A stretch of DNA of 64,000 bases from Gemmiger formicilis (lineage in GTDB: Bacteria > Bacillota > Clostridia > Oscillospirales > Ruminococcaceae). Location of the stretch: positions 248,001 to 312,000 of the forward strand of contig NZ_JANGCG010000002.1 of the NCBI RefSeq assembly GCF_024462815.1, written 5' to 3'. The notes under the pieces were generated by a model. The model was not told where the DNA came from, did no database searches, and worked only from the letters and a program-made list of their open reading frames with translations. Shown piece after piece: positions 41,291 through 50,504 of this stretch. Position 1 is the stretch's first letter, and the number at the start of each line of letters is the position of its first letter. Both the position numbers and the translations under genes were made by a program.

Positions 41291-42586
41291 TTATGAGGTG
41301 TGCACGGCCTTCGGGTAGACCTTGTGCATACGGTCATTGTCATAGTGCTCGTCAAGATATTCGGCCACCGCGCCCTGCGCCGGAACGCCGTTGAGCCGGT
41401 CATTGTACCGGATGAGCGCCGCCGAGCTGACCACCATATCTAACGCCATAAAAAGGCAGAGAGCCCATGTCAGCACCGTGCCGAACCGGGTGGGCAGCTT
41501 CTCAATGGTGGCAGAAATCGGCGGATAGAGCAGCTTGAACCACGCCACAGCCGCAAAGCCCCAGAAAAAGCAGTACAGCAGGTTGATGCGCCCGCCCAGA
41601 TTGAACGGAATGGCGCTGTAATCCCAGAACACAGCGCCAAAGACAATCTCGGTAAAGACGCTGCAGAGGTATTCATACGCGCCGCCCAGCAGCGTACCGG
41701 CGATGAAAAGCCAGCTGGTGGGCTTGTCCTTGTAGCGGTACAAAAGCTGTGTGACCAGCGCAATGGCCAGACCCCACACGATGGAGAAGGGGCCCCACAC
41801 CACGCTGGAACGGCTCATCCATTCGCCGCCGGTGACACGGCAGAAAATCGTCTCGGTGATATCACCGAGGAACGCGCCGATAAAGAACAGCAGGATGATT
41901 TTGTAGGGGCTGCACCCGGCGGCAAAGGTGCCAGCCTTCTGCCGCTTGGGGCGGGCCAGCGTCAGCGCAGGGTGGCTCCTTGCCATACGGCGCTCGACGT
42001 GGTCCAGAATCCACAGGCCGCCCCGGACGGTCAGATTGGCCAGACGGTTCTCCACCGACTGCGCCGCCGCCCAGCGGTAGCGCAGGCCCGCTATAGCCAG
42101 CAGGGTGCCAATCAGGTCAATGGCCAGCACCGCCAGCGCTACCCAAAGCACAATGGCGGAGATCGTGTGGGGAATCAGGCCGAACAGCGCCAGCAGCAAG
42201 GGGTTGAGCCACTTGAGCATAATGACGCCCAGCACGCCCCATGTGACCGAGGCACCCAGACAGACATAGCCGTCCAGATTGAAGGGCATAGCGCTGTAGT
42301 CCCACCAGCGGGTGTGGGTGGTGTATTCCAGAATGTGGCCGCCAATCCACTCAATGACGGTGGCATAGACGGCGCTGAACACCAGCAGGAAGAACCATCC
42401 GTCGCGGATGTCCCGCAGGGCGAAGGTGATGACCAACGCGCCGATGCCGTACAGAATACACAGCGGCCCGCTTAAAACGCCGCGGTCCTGATATTTGCGG
42501 TGCACCGCGGCCGTAAAGACAACCTCTGTCACCCAGCCCAGGAAGGAGTAGGCAAAAAAGAGAAAGACGATAGAATAGAAGGTCAT
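41291..42586 (-). CDS. CmpB-like (ABC_trans_CmpB) membrane protein, duplicated
   Basis: A 431-residue membrane protein with roughly ten to twelve segments. Two halves repeat the same pattern: L-F-F-x-Y-S-F-L-G-W-x-T-E, then G-P-L-C-I-L-Y-G, then W-D-Y-S-A-M-P-F-N-L-D-G in the first, and F-L-G-D-I-T-E, G-P-F-S-I-V-W-G and W-D-Y-S-A-I-P-F-N-L-G-G in the second. Single-domain relatives are called putative ABC permease CmpB, but no ATPase is adjacent. The start at 42586 follows AGGAG. Function unknown. Confidence 0.8.
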   Translation of the reverse strand: MTFYSIVFLFFAYSFLGWVTEVVFTAAVHRKYQDRGVLSGPLCILYGIGALVITFALRDIRDGWFFLLVFSAVYATVIEWIGGHILEYTTHTRWWDYSAMPFNLDGYVCLGASVTWGVLGVIMLKWLNPLLLALFGLIPHTISAIVLWVALAVLAIDLIGTLLAIAGLRYRWAAAQSVENRLANLTVRGGLWILDHVERRMARSHPALTLARPKRQKAGTFAAGCSPYKIILLFFIGAFLGDITETIFCRVTGGEWMSRSSVVWGPFSIVWGLAIALVTQLLYRYKDKPTSWLFIAGTLLGGAYEYLCSVFTEIVFGAVFWDYSAIPFNLGGRINLLYCFFWGFAAVAWFKLLYPPISATIEKLPTRFGTVLTWALCLFMALDMVVSSAALIRYNDRLNGVPAQGAVAEYLDEHYDNDRMHKVYPKAVHTS

Positions 42587-42602
42587 AGTCTGCTCCTGTT
42601 TT

Positions 42603-43232
42603 TTATTTGGTGGAAATGGCGGCGGTTTCCCGTTCGCGCTTGCTGAACACACAGCCGCAGTAATCCTGCCGGTAGAGGCCATATTCGGCGCTCAGCTGCA
42701 GGCTGCGCTTGTAGCCGTCCTTTTTGCGGAACTCACTGGGCAGGAACTGCACGCCGTACTGTGCGCCCAGCTCGGTGCCCAGCGTGTTCAGACGCACAGG
42801 GTCCTTCATGGGGGAAATCGAAAGCGTGGTGCAGTACCACGCAAAGCCGTGCTCGGCAGCGTAGCGGGCCGCCTGCTCCAGCCGCAGCTTATAGCAGACT
42901 GTGCACCGCGCCCCCTTTTCCGGCTCGTTTTCCAACCCCTTTACGGCGGAATAGAACTCCTGCGGGTCATAGGGCAGCTCCACCACAGGGTAGTGGAAGC
43001 CCGCCTGCGCCACAAAGCGCTCCAGCTCGGCCTCCCGGCGGTGATATTCCTCCGGCGGGTAGATGTTGGGGTTGTAGTACAGGATGGTGATGTCAAAATA
43101 CGTGGCCAAGCGTTCCAGCGTGGCACTGGAGCAGGGCGCGCAGCAGGCGTGCAGCAGCAGCGTGGGCCGCGTGCCGTCCAGCGTGCGCAGAACCTTTTCC
43201 ATTTCCAGCTGGTAATTGATGCGGTTGGGCAT
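42603..43232 (-). CDS. queH: epoxyqueuosine reductase QueH
   Basis: A 209-residue iron-sulfur protein (DUF208) that carries out the last step of queuosine synthesis on tRNA. The paired Cys are in HACCAPC near residue 28, in R-C-T-V-C-Y and in D-Y-C-G-C near residue 190. The start at 43232 follows GAGG. It ends 16 bp before the CmpB-like gene, so the two are co-transcribed. Confidence 0.93.
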   Translation of the reverse strand: MPNRINYQLEMEKVLRTLDGTRPTLLLHACCAPCSSATLERLATYFDITILYYNPNIYPPEEYHRREAELERFVAQAGFHYPVVELPYDPQEFYSAVKGLENEPEKGARCTVCYKLRLEQAARYAAEHGFAWYCTTLSISPMKDPVRLNTLGTELGAQYGVQFLPSEFRKKDGYKRSLQLSAEYGLYRQDYCGCVFSKRERETAAISTK

Positions 43233-43295
43233 AGGGATAACCTCGTTTATACGGTGGCAGGGCGGACCCTGTTCCAAGTGGTTTATATTTATCTC

Positions 43296-43324
43296 AGTAT
43301 AGCATAAAGTCCCGCTGCGCGCAA
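43296..43324 (-). promoter_or_regulatory. promoter of queH, overlapping the PTS terminator hairpin
   Basis: TTGCGC (43324-43319), a 17-bp spacer and TATACT (43301-43296). The -35 box lies in the hairpin that ends the PTS gene. Confidence 0.6.
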
Positions 43325-43337
43325 TGCGCGGCGGGAC
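43305..43337 (-). terminator. hairpin after the PTS gene
   Basis: GTCCCGCCGCGC, ATT and GCGCGCAGCGGGAC form a strong, nearly perfect stem followed only by TTTATGC, so termination may be partial. Confidence 0.6.
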
Positions 43338-43385
43338 GATGAAACGGAGAAAGACGGAGAAACAGGAAAGCAAAATGCGGGAGGG

Positions 43386-45263
43386 CTACTGCTTCAGCGG
43401 CTTCTTCAGCACGCCCAGCAACAGGGCGGTAAGCAGGCTGCCGCAGAGAAGGGCAACCAGAAAACCCAACGGGTTGCCCATAACCGGCAGCAAGAACAAG
43501 CCGCCGTGGGGCGCGGGGCAGCCGCAGCCGAGCAGCACGGCCAGAAAACCCGCCAGCCCGCTGCCGGCCATGCAGGAGGGCGCAACCCGCAGCGGGTCAC
43601 GCAGTGCGAAGGGCAGCGCACCCTCTGTGACGAAGGACGCACCCATCACCAGGTTCTGCGGCACAGAACGGCGCTCGTCCGTGGTGAACCGCGTGGGAAA
43701 CAGCAGGCAGGCCAGTGCCACGCCCAGCGGTGGAATCATACCACCCGCCATAACCGCGGCCATAATGTCGTACTGGCCGCTGACAAGCGCCAGCGTGCCG
43801 GTAACGTAGGCGGCCTTGTTGATAGGCCCGCCGTAGTCTGTGGCCATCAGCGCGCCCAGTATGGTGCCCAACACCAGACGGCTGCCGCCCTGCATCCCAG
43901 TCAGCTGGACGGACAGCCAGTGATTGAACCGCCCCAGCGGCGGGTTGATGACCATAACCATCAGCAGCCCGACCACCAGCAGGCTGAACAGCGGCACAAG
44001 CAGGCCAGTTTTGATGTGGTCCAGCGTCTGCGGGATGCCGCGGAGCAGCCAGTTCAGCAGCCGCGCAAGCAGCCCGGCCGCAAAGCCCGCAATCAGTGCC
44101 CCCCAGAACCCGCTGGAAATCCAGCTGAGCTGGTTGCCGGTGGTCATACCGACCTGTGCCAGATAGCCGCCCACCAGACCGGGCATAAAGCCGGGCCGGT
44201 CGGCGATGCTGTAGGCGATGAAGGCGGCCAGCACCGGGTACATCAGCCGGAACGCGGCGTTGCCGACGTTCGTCATCACCTCGGTGAGCTCGCCGGAGCC
44301 CGCGGAGTGCTGGATGAACATGGACAGGGCAAGCATGATGCCGCCGCCCACCACAAAGGGCAGCATATGGGAGATGCCACTCATCAGGTGGCCGTAATAC
44401 TCGCGGCCCAGCTCTTTCCAGTCGTTGGTGCGGAAGGCGTGCCCGCCGCGGTAGACGGCGGCCTTGCCGGAAACCGCTTTCTCCAGCAGGGCATCGGCGT
44501 CGCGCACAGCCTCCCCTGCCGAGGTGTACACCACCCGCTTGCCGACGAACCGCGCCAGTGAAATGGAACGGTCCACCGCTACAATGATGCAGTCGGCGGC
44601 CTGAATATCCTCCTCGGTCAGCTCGTTGGCAACGCCCGCCGCGCCGTTTGTCTCGACTTTAATCGTCACGCCACGGGCCTGCGCGGCCTGCTGCAGTGCT
44701 TCCGCCGCCAGATAGGTGTGCGCAATGCCGGTGGGGCAGGCCGTTACGCCCAGCAGGCGGTAGCCCGGCTCGTTGGTAGGGGCGGGCGGTTCGGCGGCGG
44801 GGTCATCCTGCGCCTCGCGCTCCGCAATGGCACGGCAGAACGCCTCAGGCGTTTTGCTGCTGCGCAGCCGGGTGCAGAAATCGGTGTCCAGAAAGAGGGT
44901 GGCCAGCTCGGCCAGCACCTGCACGTGCAGGTCATTGGCCTCGGCCGGGGCGGCAATCATCACCAGCATCTGCAGCGGCTTGCCGTCCGGTGTGTCGCAG
45001 GCCAGCGGCGGGTCCAGCGTCAGGGCCGCCAGCTGCAGCCGCTTGACGGAGGCGCTTTTGGCGTGGGGAATGGCCAGCCCATTGCCCACGCAGACACCGC
45101 CCAGCGCCAGCCGGGCGCGGACATCCGCCGCAAACACGGCTGTGTCTGTCAGATATTCGGTGCCGTCCAGCAGCGCAACCAGCTGTTGGACAGCACCCTC
45201 CAGCGAGTCCGCACGCTGGCGCAGTGCAACACAGCCCGGCTGCAGATAGTTGGCGATGCGCAT
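43386..45263 (-). CDS. fructose-type PTS transporter, fused IIABC
   Basis: A 625-residue phosphotransferase transporter. The IIA domain (about 1-145) has the phospho-His in LAIPHAKS near residue 65. IIB (about 165-265) has the phospho-Cys in T-A-C-P-T-G-I-A-H-T. IIC (about 285-625) has eight or so membrane segments, with P-L-G and G-G-P-I-N-K-A-A-Y. It imports and phosphorylates fructose or a related sugar. No fruK or DeoR-type regulator is adjacent. The start at 45263 follows AGGAAGGA, directly after the terminator of the sugar ABC ATPase gene. Confidence 0.93.
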   Translation of the reverse strand: MRIANYLQPGCVALRQRADSLEGAVQQLVALLDGTEYLTDTAVFAADVRARLALGGVCVGNGLAIPHAKSASVKRLQLAALTLDPPLACDTPDGKPLQMLVMIAAPAEANDLHVQVLAELATLFLDTDFCTRLRSSKTPEAFCRAIAEREAQDDPAAEPPAPTNEPGYRLLGVTACPTGIAHTYLAAEALQQAAQARGVTIKVETNGAAGVANELTEEDIQAADCIIVAVDRSISLARFVGKRVVYTSAGEAVRDADALLEKAVSGKAAVYRGGHAFRTNDWKELGREYYGHLMSGISHMLPFVVGGGIMLALSMFIQHSAGSGELTEVMTNVGNAAFRLMYPVLAAFIAYSIADRPGFMPGLVGGYLAQVGMTTGNQLSWISSGFWGALIAGFAAGLLARLLNWLLRGIPQTLDHIKTGLLVPLFSLLVVGLLMVMVINPPLGRFNHWLSVQLTGMQGGSRLVLGTILGALMATDYGGPINKAAYVTGTLALVSGQYDIMAAVMAGGMIPPLGVALACLLFPTRFTTDERRSVPQNLVMGASFVTEGALPFALRDPLRVAPSCMAGSGLAGFLAVLLGCGCPAPHGGLFLLPVMGNPLGFLVALLCGSLLTALLLGVLKKPLKQ

Positions 45264-45282
45264 GGTCAGTTCCTTCCTTACC

Positions 45283-45313
45283 AAAAAAGCGGTTCCGCCG
45301 CAACGGAACCGCT
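45283..45313 (-). terminator. terminator between the msmX-like and PTS genes
   Basis: An AGCGGTTCCG/CGGAACCGCT stem on the minus strand is followed by TTTTTT and, within 5 bp, the PTS ribosome site. Confidence 0.88.
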
Positions 45314-45329
45314 ATGATAGCTAGTAAAA

Positions 45330-46442
<1,113 letters not shown>

Positions 46443-46502
46443 AATGCTCATCCTCCAAATATATTCAGTGGTTTTCAGTCCATGTAGAGGGGACTGTTTC
46501 TG

Positions 46503-46531
46503 TTGACAAGACTATAATAACAGGTTATAAT
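46503..46531 (+). promoter_or_regulatory. consensus promoter of the AraC gene
   Basis: TTGACA (46503-46508), a 17-bp spacer and TATAAT (46526-46531) match the sigma-A consensus fully. A minus-strand TATTAT (46519-46514) in the spacer may be the -10 of the divergent msmX-like gene. Confidence 0.85.
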
Positions 46532-46572
46532 CTGCTTGAAAATAGCATTTTATTGATATAGAGGTGTCGAAA

Positions 46573-47346
46573 TTGATATTTGATCCGGAAATCTACTGCT
46601 CGGCCGCCGAGGCGGCCGAGCTGGACGGCACACAGCCGCTGACCCTGACCGGAAACGGGCTTTGGGTGGGGGTGCTTTCCCGTGGCATCTGCCTGCTGGA
46701 GGGGCTTGACCGCCCGGGGCAAAGCGGTGATATTCTGCTGGGTGCAGCCCCCCTGACGCTGACGCCCCAGAGTGACTGCCATCTGCTGGCGGTGCGGATG
46801 GTGGGCCACTGCACAGAAAGCTATCTGCTGCAGTTGGGCGCAGTCCGCTGGGCAGACGGTGCCGCCTGCCCCGGTGCAGCGGAACTGATTGCCCAGCTGC
46901 ACAGCGCCCGCACCGCGTCTATGGCCTATGCGCTGCTCTGCGCCGTGAGCAAGGCGGACGAGACGGCCCGCCCCCTGCCGCCGCTGGTGGCCGAGGCGGT
47001 AGCGGCCATCCGCCAGAACTATATGGCACTGTACGGTGTTGAAGAGCTGAGCGAGCAGCTGGGTGTGACGAAAAGCCATCTGGTGCGGGTGTTCAAGCAG
47101 GAAATCGGCGTGCCGCCGGGGCGCTACCTTACGAATGTGCGGATTGAGGCGGTCAAAGCGCTGCTGCTCAGCGATGAGTACAACTTGGAGATGATTGCGG
47201 GCCTGACGGGCTTTTCCGGCGCTAACTACCTGTGCCGGGTGTTCAAGCGGGAGGTGGGGCTCTCCCCCGCTGCGTGGCGCGCCGCCGCCGCGCCGCTGCC
47301 CACCGTGCCCAAGCTGCCCCCGCGCAGCCAGGAAATGTATGTGTAA
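46573..47346 (+). CDS. AraC family transcriptional regulator
   Basis: A 257-residue regulator with an N-terminal cupin-like sensory part and two C-terminal helix-turn-helices (L-S-E-Q-L-G-V-T-K-S-H-L-V-R-V-F-K near residue 160; I-A-G-L-T-G-F-S-G-A-N-Y-L-C-R-V-F-K near 208). TTG at 46573 is preferred because GAGGTG lies 6 bp before it; the GTG at 46564 is itself part of that ribosome site. It is divergent from the sugar ABC ATPase gene and is a likely regulator of it. Confidence 0.85.
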   Translation: MIFDPEIYCSAAEAAELDGTQPLTLTGNGLWVGVLSRGICLLEGLDRPGQSGDILLGAAPLTLTPQSDCHLLAVRMVGHCTESYLLQLGAVRWADGAACPGAAELIAQLHSARTASMAYALLCAVSKADETARPLPPLVAEAVAAIRQNYMALYGVEELSEQLGVTKSHLVRVFKQEIGVPPGRYLTNVRIEAVKALLLSDEYNLEMIAGLTGFSGANYLCRVFKREVGLSPAAWRAAAAPLPTVPKLPPRSQEMYV

Positions 47347-47352
47347 AAGAGA

Positions 47353-47374
47353 GCCTTCCCCCTCGGGGGAAGGC
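47353..47374. repeat. TTCCCC/GGGGAA hairpin
   Basis: GCCTTCCCC, a short loop and GGGGAAGGC lie directly after the AraC gene stop. The core matches 13229, 21731 and 36757. It lacks a T tract on the plus side. Confidence 0.55.
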
Positions 47375-47384
47375 ATACAAAACA

Positions 47385-47424
47385 AATGCCCGATGCGGCT
47401 CGTCACTGCATCGGGCATTCTTAC
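47385..47424. terminator. terminator between convergent AraC and galE genes
   Basis: AATGCCCGATGC pairs with GCATCGGGCATT. It is followed by TGTTTTG on the minus strand and CTTACTTT on the plus strand, so it probably ends both transcripts, galE more clearly. Confidence 0.7.
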
Positions 47425-47435
47425 TTTATGAAATT

Positions 47436-48461
47436 TTATTTCGCGGTCTTATACCCATCGGGGTTGTGGCTCTGCCAGTTCCAGCTGTGGGCGCACATCT
47501 CCTCAATGCCGTACTGGGCCTCCCAGCCCAGCTCGCGCTTGGCCTTGCTGGGGTCACACCAGCACTCGGCAATGTCGCCGGGGCGGCGCGGGTCGATAAC
47601 ATAGGGAATCTCCTTGCCGCAGGCCTTGCTGAAGGCGTGGATGACATCCAGCACGCTGTAGCCGTGGCCGGTGCCCAGATTGCAGATGAACAGGCCGGGC
47701 TTCTGCTCCAGCTTCTTGATGGCCGCCACGTGGCCGCGGGCCAGATCCACAACGTGGATGTAGTCGCGCACGCCGGTGCCGTCGGGGGTCGGGTAGTCAT
47801 TGCCAAAGACGTGAACCTTCTCCAGCTTGCCCACGGCAACCTTGGCAATATAGGGCACAAGGTTGTTGGGGATGCCGTTGGGGTCCTCGCCGATCAGGCC
47901 GGACGGATGGGCACCGATGGGGTTGAAGTAACGCAGCAGCGCCACATTCAGCTCGGGGTCAGCCTTGCAGCAGTCGGTCAGGATGCGCTCGGTAAAGACC
48001 TTGGTGGTGCCGTAGGGGTTGGTGGTGCCGCCCACGGGGAAATCCTCGCGGATGGGCACGCTGGCGGGGTCGCCGTAGACGGTGGCAGAGGAGGAGAAGA
48101 TGATGTTGTGGCAGTTATGGCGGCGCATAACGTCCAGAATGTTCAGCGTGCAGGCCAGGTTGTTGGAGTAGTACTCAATGGGCTTGGAAACGCTTTCGCC
48201 CACAGCCTTGTAGGCGGCAAACTGGATAACGCAGTCAATGTCCTCGTTCTCGGCAAAAATTTTCTCCACGGCGGCCTTGTCGGTCATATCAGCCTCGACA
48301 AAGCGGAAGTCTTTGCCTGCAATCTTCTTGACGCGGGCCAGAGCCTCGGGGCAGGAGTTGTAATAGTTATCGGCCACGACAATGTCGTACCCTGCGGCCA
48401 GAAGCTCTACACAGGTGTGGCTGCCGATGTAACCGGCACCACCGCTAACCAAAATTGCCAT
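47436..48461 (-). CDS. galE: UDP-glucose 4-epimerase
   Basis: A 341-residue short-chain dehydrogenase family enzyme that interconverts UDP-glucose and UDP-galactose. The NAD loop is GGAGYIGSH at 7-15, with the S-S-A-T-V-Y-G segment near 124 and the catalytic Y-x-x-x-K in N-P-Y-G-T-T-K near 149. AAGGAG precedes the ATG. It supplies UDP-galactose for surface glycans or channels galactose into metabolism. It is monocistronic. Confidence 0.96.
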   Translation of the reverse strand: MAILVSGGAGYIGSHTCVELLAAGYDIVVADNYYNSCPEALARVKKIAGKDFRFVEADMTDKAAVEKIFAENEDIDCVIQFAAYKAVGESVSKPIEYYSNNLACTLNILDVMRRHNCHNIIFSSSATVYGDPASVPIREDFPVGGTTNPYGTTKVFTERILTDCCKADPELNVALLRYFNPIGAHPSGLIGEDPNGIPNNLVPYIAKVAVGKLEKVHVFGNDYPTPDGTGVRDYIHVVDLARGHVAAIKKLEQKPGLFICNLGTGHGYSVLDVIHAFSKACGKEIPYVIDPRRPGDIAECWCDPSKAKRELGWEAQYGIEEMCAHSWNWQSHNPDGYKTAK

Positions 48462-48532
48462 AACAGTCGTCTCCTTTTAAATTTATGTTTTTGTTGCCTG
48501 CGGGTGAGGGTTTCACCCGCCCTTTGACTTGT

Positions 48533-48561
48533 ATTCTACACTTTCTGCGGGCCTTCTGCAA
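48533..48561 (-). promoter_or_regulatory. promoter of galE
   Basis: TTGCAG (48561-48556), a 17-bp spacer and TAGAAT (48538-48533), overlapping the end of the upstream AraC gene. A GCGGGTG/CACCCGC hairpin lies in the leader. Confidence 0.65.
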
Positions 48562-49468
48562 TAGTTGATTTTGATTCTGATTTGGCTTTTTGTTGCTTGT
48601 TTTGCCGTTTGGCAGGCAACCCCTGCTGAATCCGGCGGTAGGCAGAGGGTGTGTGCCCGGTGGCAGCGCGGAATTTCTGGCTGAAATACGCGCCGGAGCA
48701 GTAGTGCATCTGGGAGGCAACCTCCCCCGGGGAAGCCCCGCGGGCCAGCAGCTGGGCCGCATACTCGATGCGCATGGCGGAAAACTCCTCCATTGCGGTG
48801 CGGTGCAGCCGGGCGCGGAACGCCTGCTGCAGCTGCGGCCGGGTGCAGCCCACGGCGCGGCAGAGCTCATCAATCTTGACCTCATGCTCAAGGTTCTCTG
48901 AGAAGTAGGCACGGGCCTCCTCCACCAGCGCGGCCTGGCGGCGCTCCCGCCGGACGCGGGCCACCGGGCGCTTGGCGCGGCGGCAGCGGCGCGCCAGCAG
49001 AATCAGCAGATTTTCCAGATGGATGATAAACTGCTGCATCGCGCCAAAGGGCAGCTCCTGCCGGATGACGGGCGGCTTACCGGGGGTCGGAGCGGGGTCA
49101 AACAGCTCGTTGGCGGCGTTGGCAAGCCAGTTTAAATCATGCTGCTCGGCGGGCTCGGCGTGGAGCATAACCCCGCGGAAGCGGTCCATGGCAGCACAGG
49201 TGCAGTAAAAATCAATGCGCAGGGTTTCGGGCGGGACCTCCCCCGCCGTGGTCATGGCAAAGACCTCGCCCGGCTGGTGAAAGAGCAGCCCGCCCGCCCG
49301 CAGCAACACACGGCGGTCATCGCAGCGCTCCTCAATGGTGCCGCTGCGCACAAAGAGCAGCTGCCACGCCTGTGTCTGGCGCGGCGGAAAGGAATCCTCG
49401 GCACGCCATTCGGAGGTTCGCGCCGCCGGAACGGCCTCGACCCGCAGCGGAAATTCTTCGTTCAGCAT
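48536..49468 (-). CDS. AraC family transcriptional regulator
   Basis: A 310-residue regulator: an N-terminal cupin sensory domain (R-A-G-G-L-L-F-H-Q-P-G-E near residue 55) and a C-terminal pair of helix-turn-helices (I-D-E-L-C-R-A-V-G-C-T-R-P-Q-L-Q-Q-A-F near 205; V-A-S-Q-M-H-Y-C-S-G-A-Y-F-S-Q-K-F near 255). The last 25 residues are basic, Lys- and Gln-rich. It starts 27 bp after the metalloprotease-like lipoprotein gene, with an AAGGGAG site, so it probably shares that transcript. Confidence 0.9.
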   Translation of the reverse strand: MLNEEFPLRVEAVPAARTSEWRAEDSFPPRQTQAWQLLFVRSGTIEERCDDRRVLLRAGGLLFHQPGEVFAMTTAGEVPPETLRIDFYCTCAAMDRFRGVMLHAEPAEQHDLNWLANAANELFDPAPTPGKPPVIRQELPFGAMQQFIIHLENLLILLARRCRRAKRPVARVRRERRQAALVEEARAYFSENLEHEVKIDELCRAVGCTRPQLQQAFRARLHRTAMEEFSAMRIEYAAQLLARGASPGEVASQMHYCSGAYFSQKFRAATGHTPSAYRRIQQGLPAKRQNKQQKAKSESKSTIAEGPQKV

Positions 49469-49495
49469 GGGTTGCTCCCTTCTAGGGCCGGCGGC

Positions 49496-50503
49496 CTACA
49501 GGGCCACCGCGTCGGGCCACGGCGCGGCAGTCGGCACGGCGTCCGCCGCCTCCTGCCGGAACACGCCGGGCGTCACGGTGGCCAGCGCCGGGAACTCGGC
49601 AAGCTCGGGGCAGGTGTCGGCAAGACCTAAGCAGTAGGCGGTCAGCGGGCTGATTTCCTTCGTGATTTCGTCAAACCGGCTGATGCCGTCCTCCTCATAG
49701 GTGCTCAGCATAATATCATCGGGATAGGTCTTTTCTACGTAGGCGGACAGGGCCTCGTCCACATAGGGGTCACCGCTGCCCGCATACAGGTCGGGTGCGC
49801 CGAACAGGTGCAGAATCTCATGGGCATAGGTGGCCGGGGACTCGTCCTCCCCATCTGTGTAGGCGTCCGTTTTGTACAGGCAGCTGTACTCATAATAGAA
49901 ATACTCGCCGTCATCCGCGTAGTGCGCCATGGTGAACGAGGTGCCGCTGATGGGCAGATAGAACAGAAAGCCGATATGCCGGGCACCGTAGGCGGCCAGA
50001 CGGCTGTCTGCGGCCAGCGATTCGCACAGGGCATCCATCTCGTCCAGAAAGGCGGTGCTTTCGCTGGAATTCTCCCCGCCGGTGATGGCAGACTGCAGCA
50101 GATAGCTGCGGGTCAACGTGGCGTCACTTCCGTCCGCACTGCGGTCACAGTACAAATGCACCGCGGCACCGTAGACCTCGCCTTGGGCGGCAATCCAGTC
50201 CACGGCCATCTGGGTGCGCTGCACGGCGGCGGCGCGGCTCTCGGCATCCCACGTCCTGCCGTGCGCAGCATCGTTCAAAAAGACGTTCACGAGCACGGTT
50301 GGCTCGGTCAGCAGCGCAGCGCTGCCGTAGTCCTTCTGCGCCTGCGTGAAGGTGGGGGTCGGCGCGGGGGTTGGCGTGGCCGCCGGGCTTTCTGCCCGGG
50401 GCGGCTCAACCGGCAGTGTCTGCACCGAAACCCGGGCCGAACAGCTGCAGAGCAGGACCGCGCCCAGCAGCAGCGCGGCCAGACGTCTGTGTAGTGTGTT
50501 CAT
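49496..50503 (-). CDS. lipoprotein with HExxH metalloprotease-like motif
   Basis: A 335-residue exported protein. The start at 50503 gives a basic, hydrophobic leader ending L-L-C-S-C, a near-lipobox, followed by a Pro/Thr-rich linker to about residue 60. The core has Y-A-H-E-I-L-H-L-F-G-A-P-D-L-Y near residue 230: an HEILH zinc site with a downstream Asp as in some gluzincin/metzincin-like domains. It begins one base after the Clp ATPase stop, so translation is coupled. It may act on envelope proteins; activity is inferred from the motif only. Confidence 0.7.
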   Translation of the reverse strand: MNTLHRRLAALLLGAVLLCSCSARVSVQTLPVEPPRAESPAATPTPAPTPTFTQAQKDYGSAALLTEPTVLVNVFLNDAAHGRTWDAESRAAAVQRTQMAVDWIAAQGEVYGAAVHLYCDRSADGSDATLTRSYLLQSAITGGENSSESTAFLDEMDALCESLAADSRLAAYGARHIGFLFYLPISGTSFTMAHYADDGEYFYYEYSCLYKTDAYTDGEDESPATYAHEILHLFGAPDLYAGSGDPYVDEALSAYVEKTYPDDIMLSTYEEDGISRFDEITKEISPLTAYCLGLADTCPELAEFPALATVTPGVFRQEAADAVPTAAPWPDAVAL

Positions 50504-50504
50504 C

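Noticed and set aside
48503..48523. GCGGGTG/CACCCGC hairpin as terminator of the AraC gene
   Set aside because: It has no T tract and lies downstream of the galE promoter, so it is more likely a leader stem.
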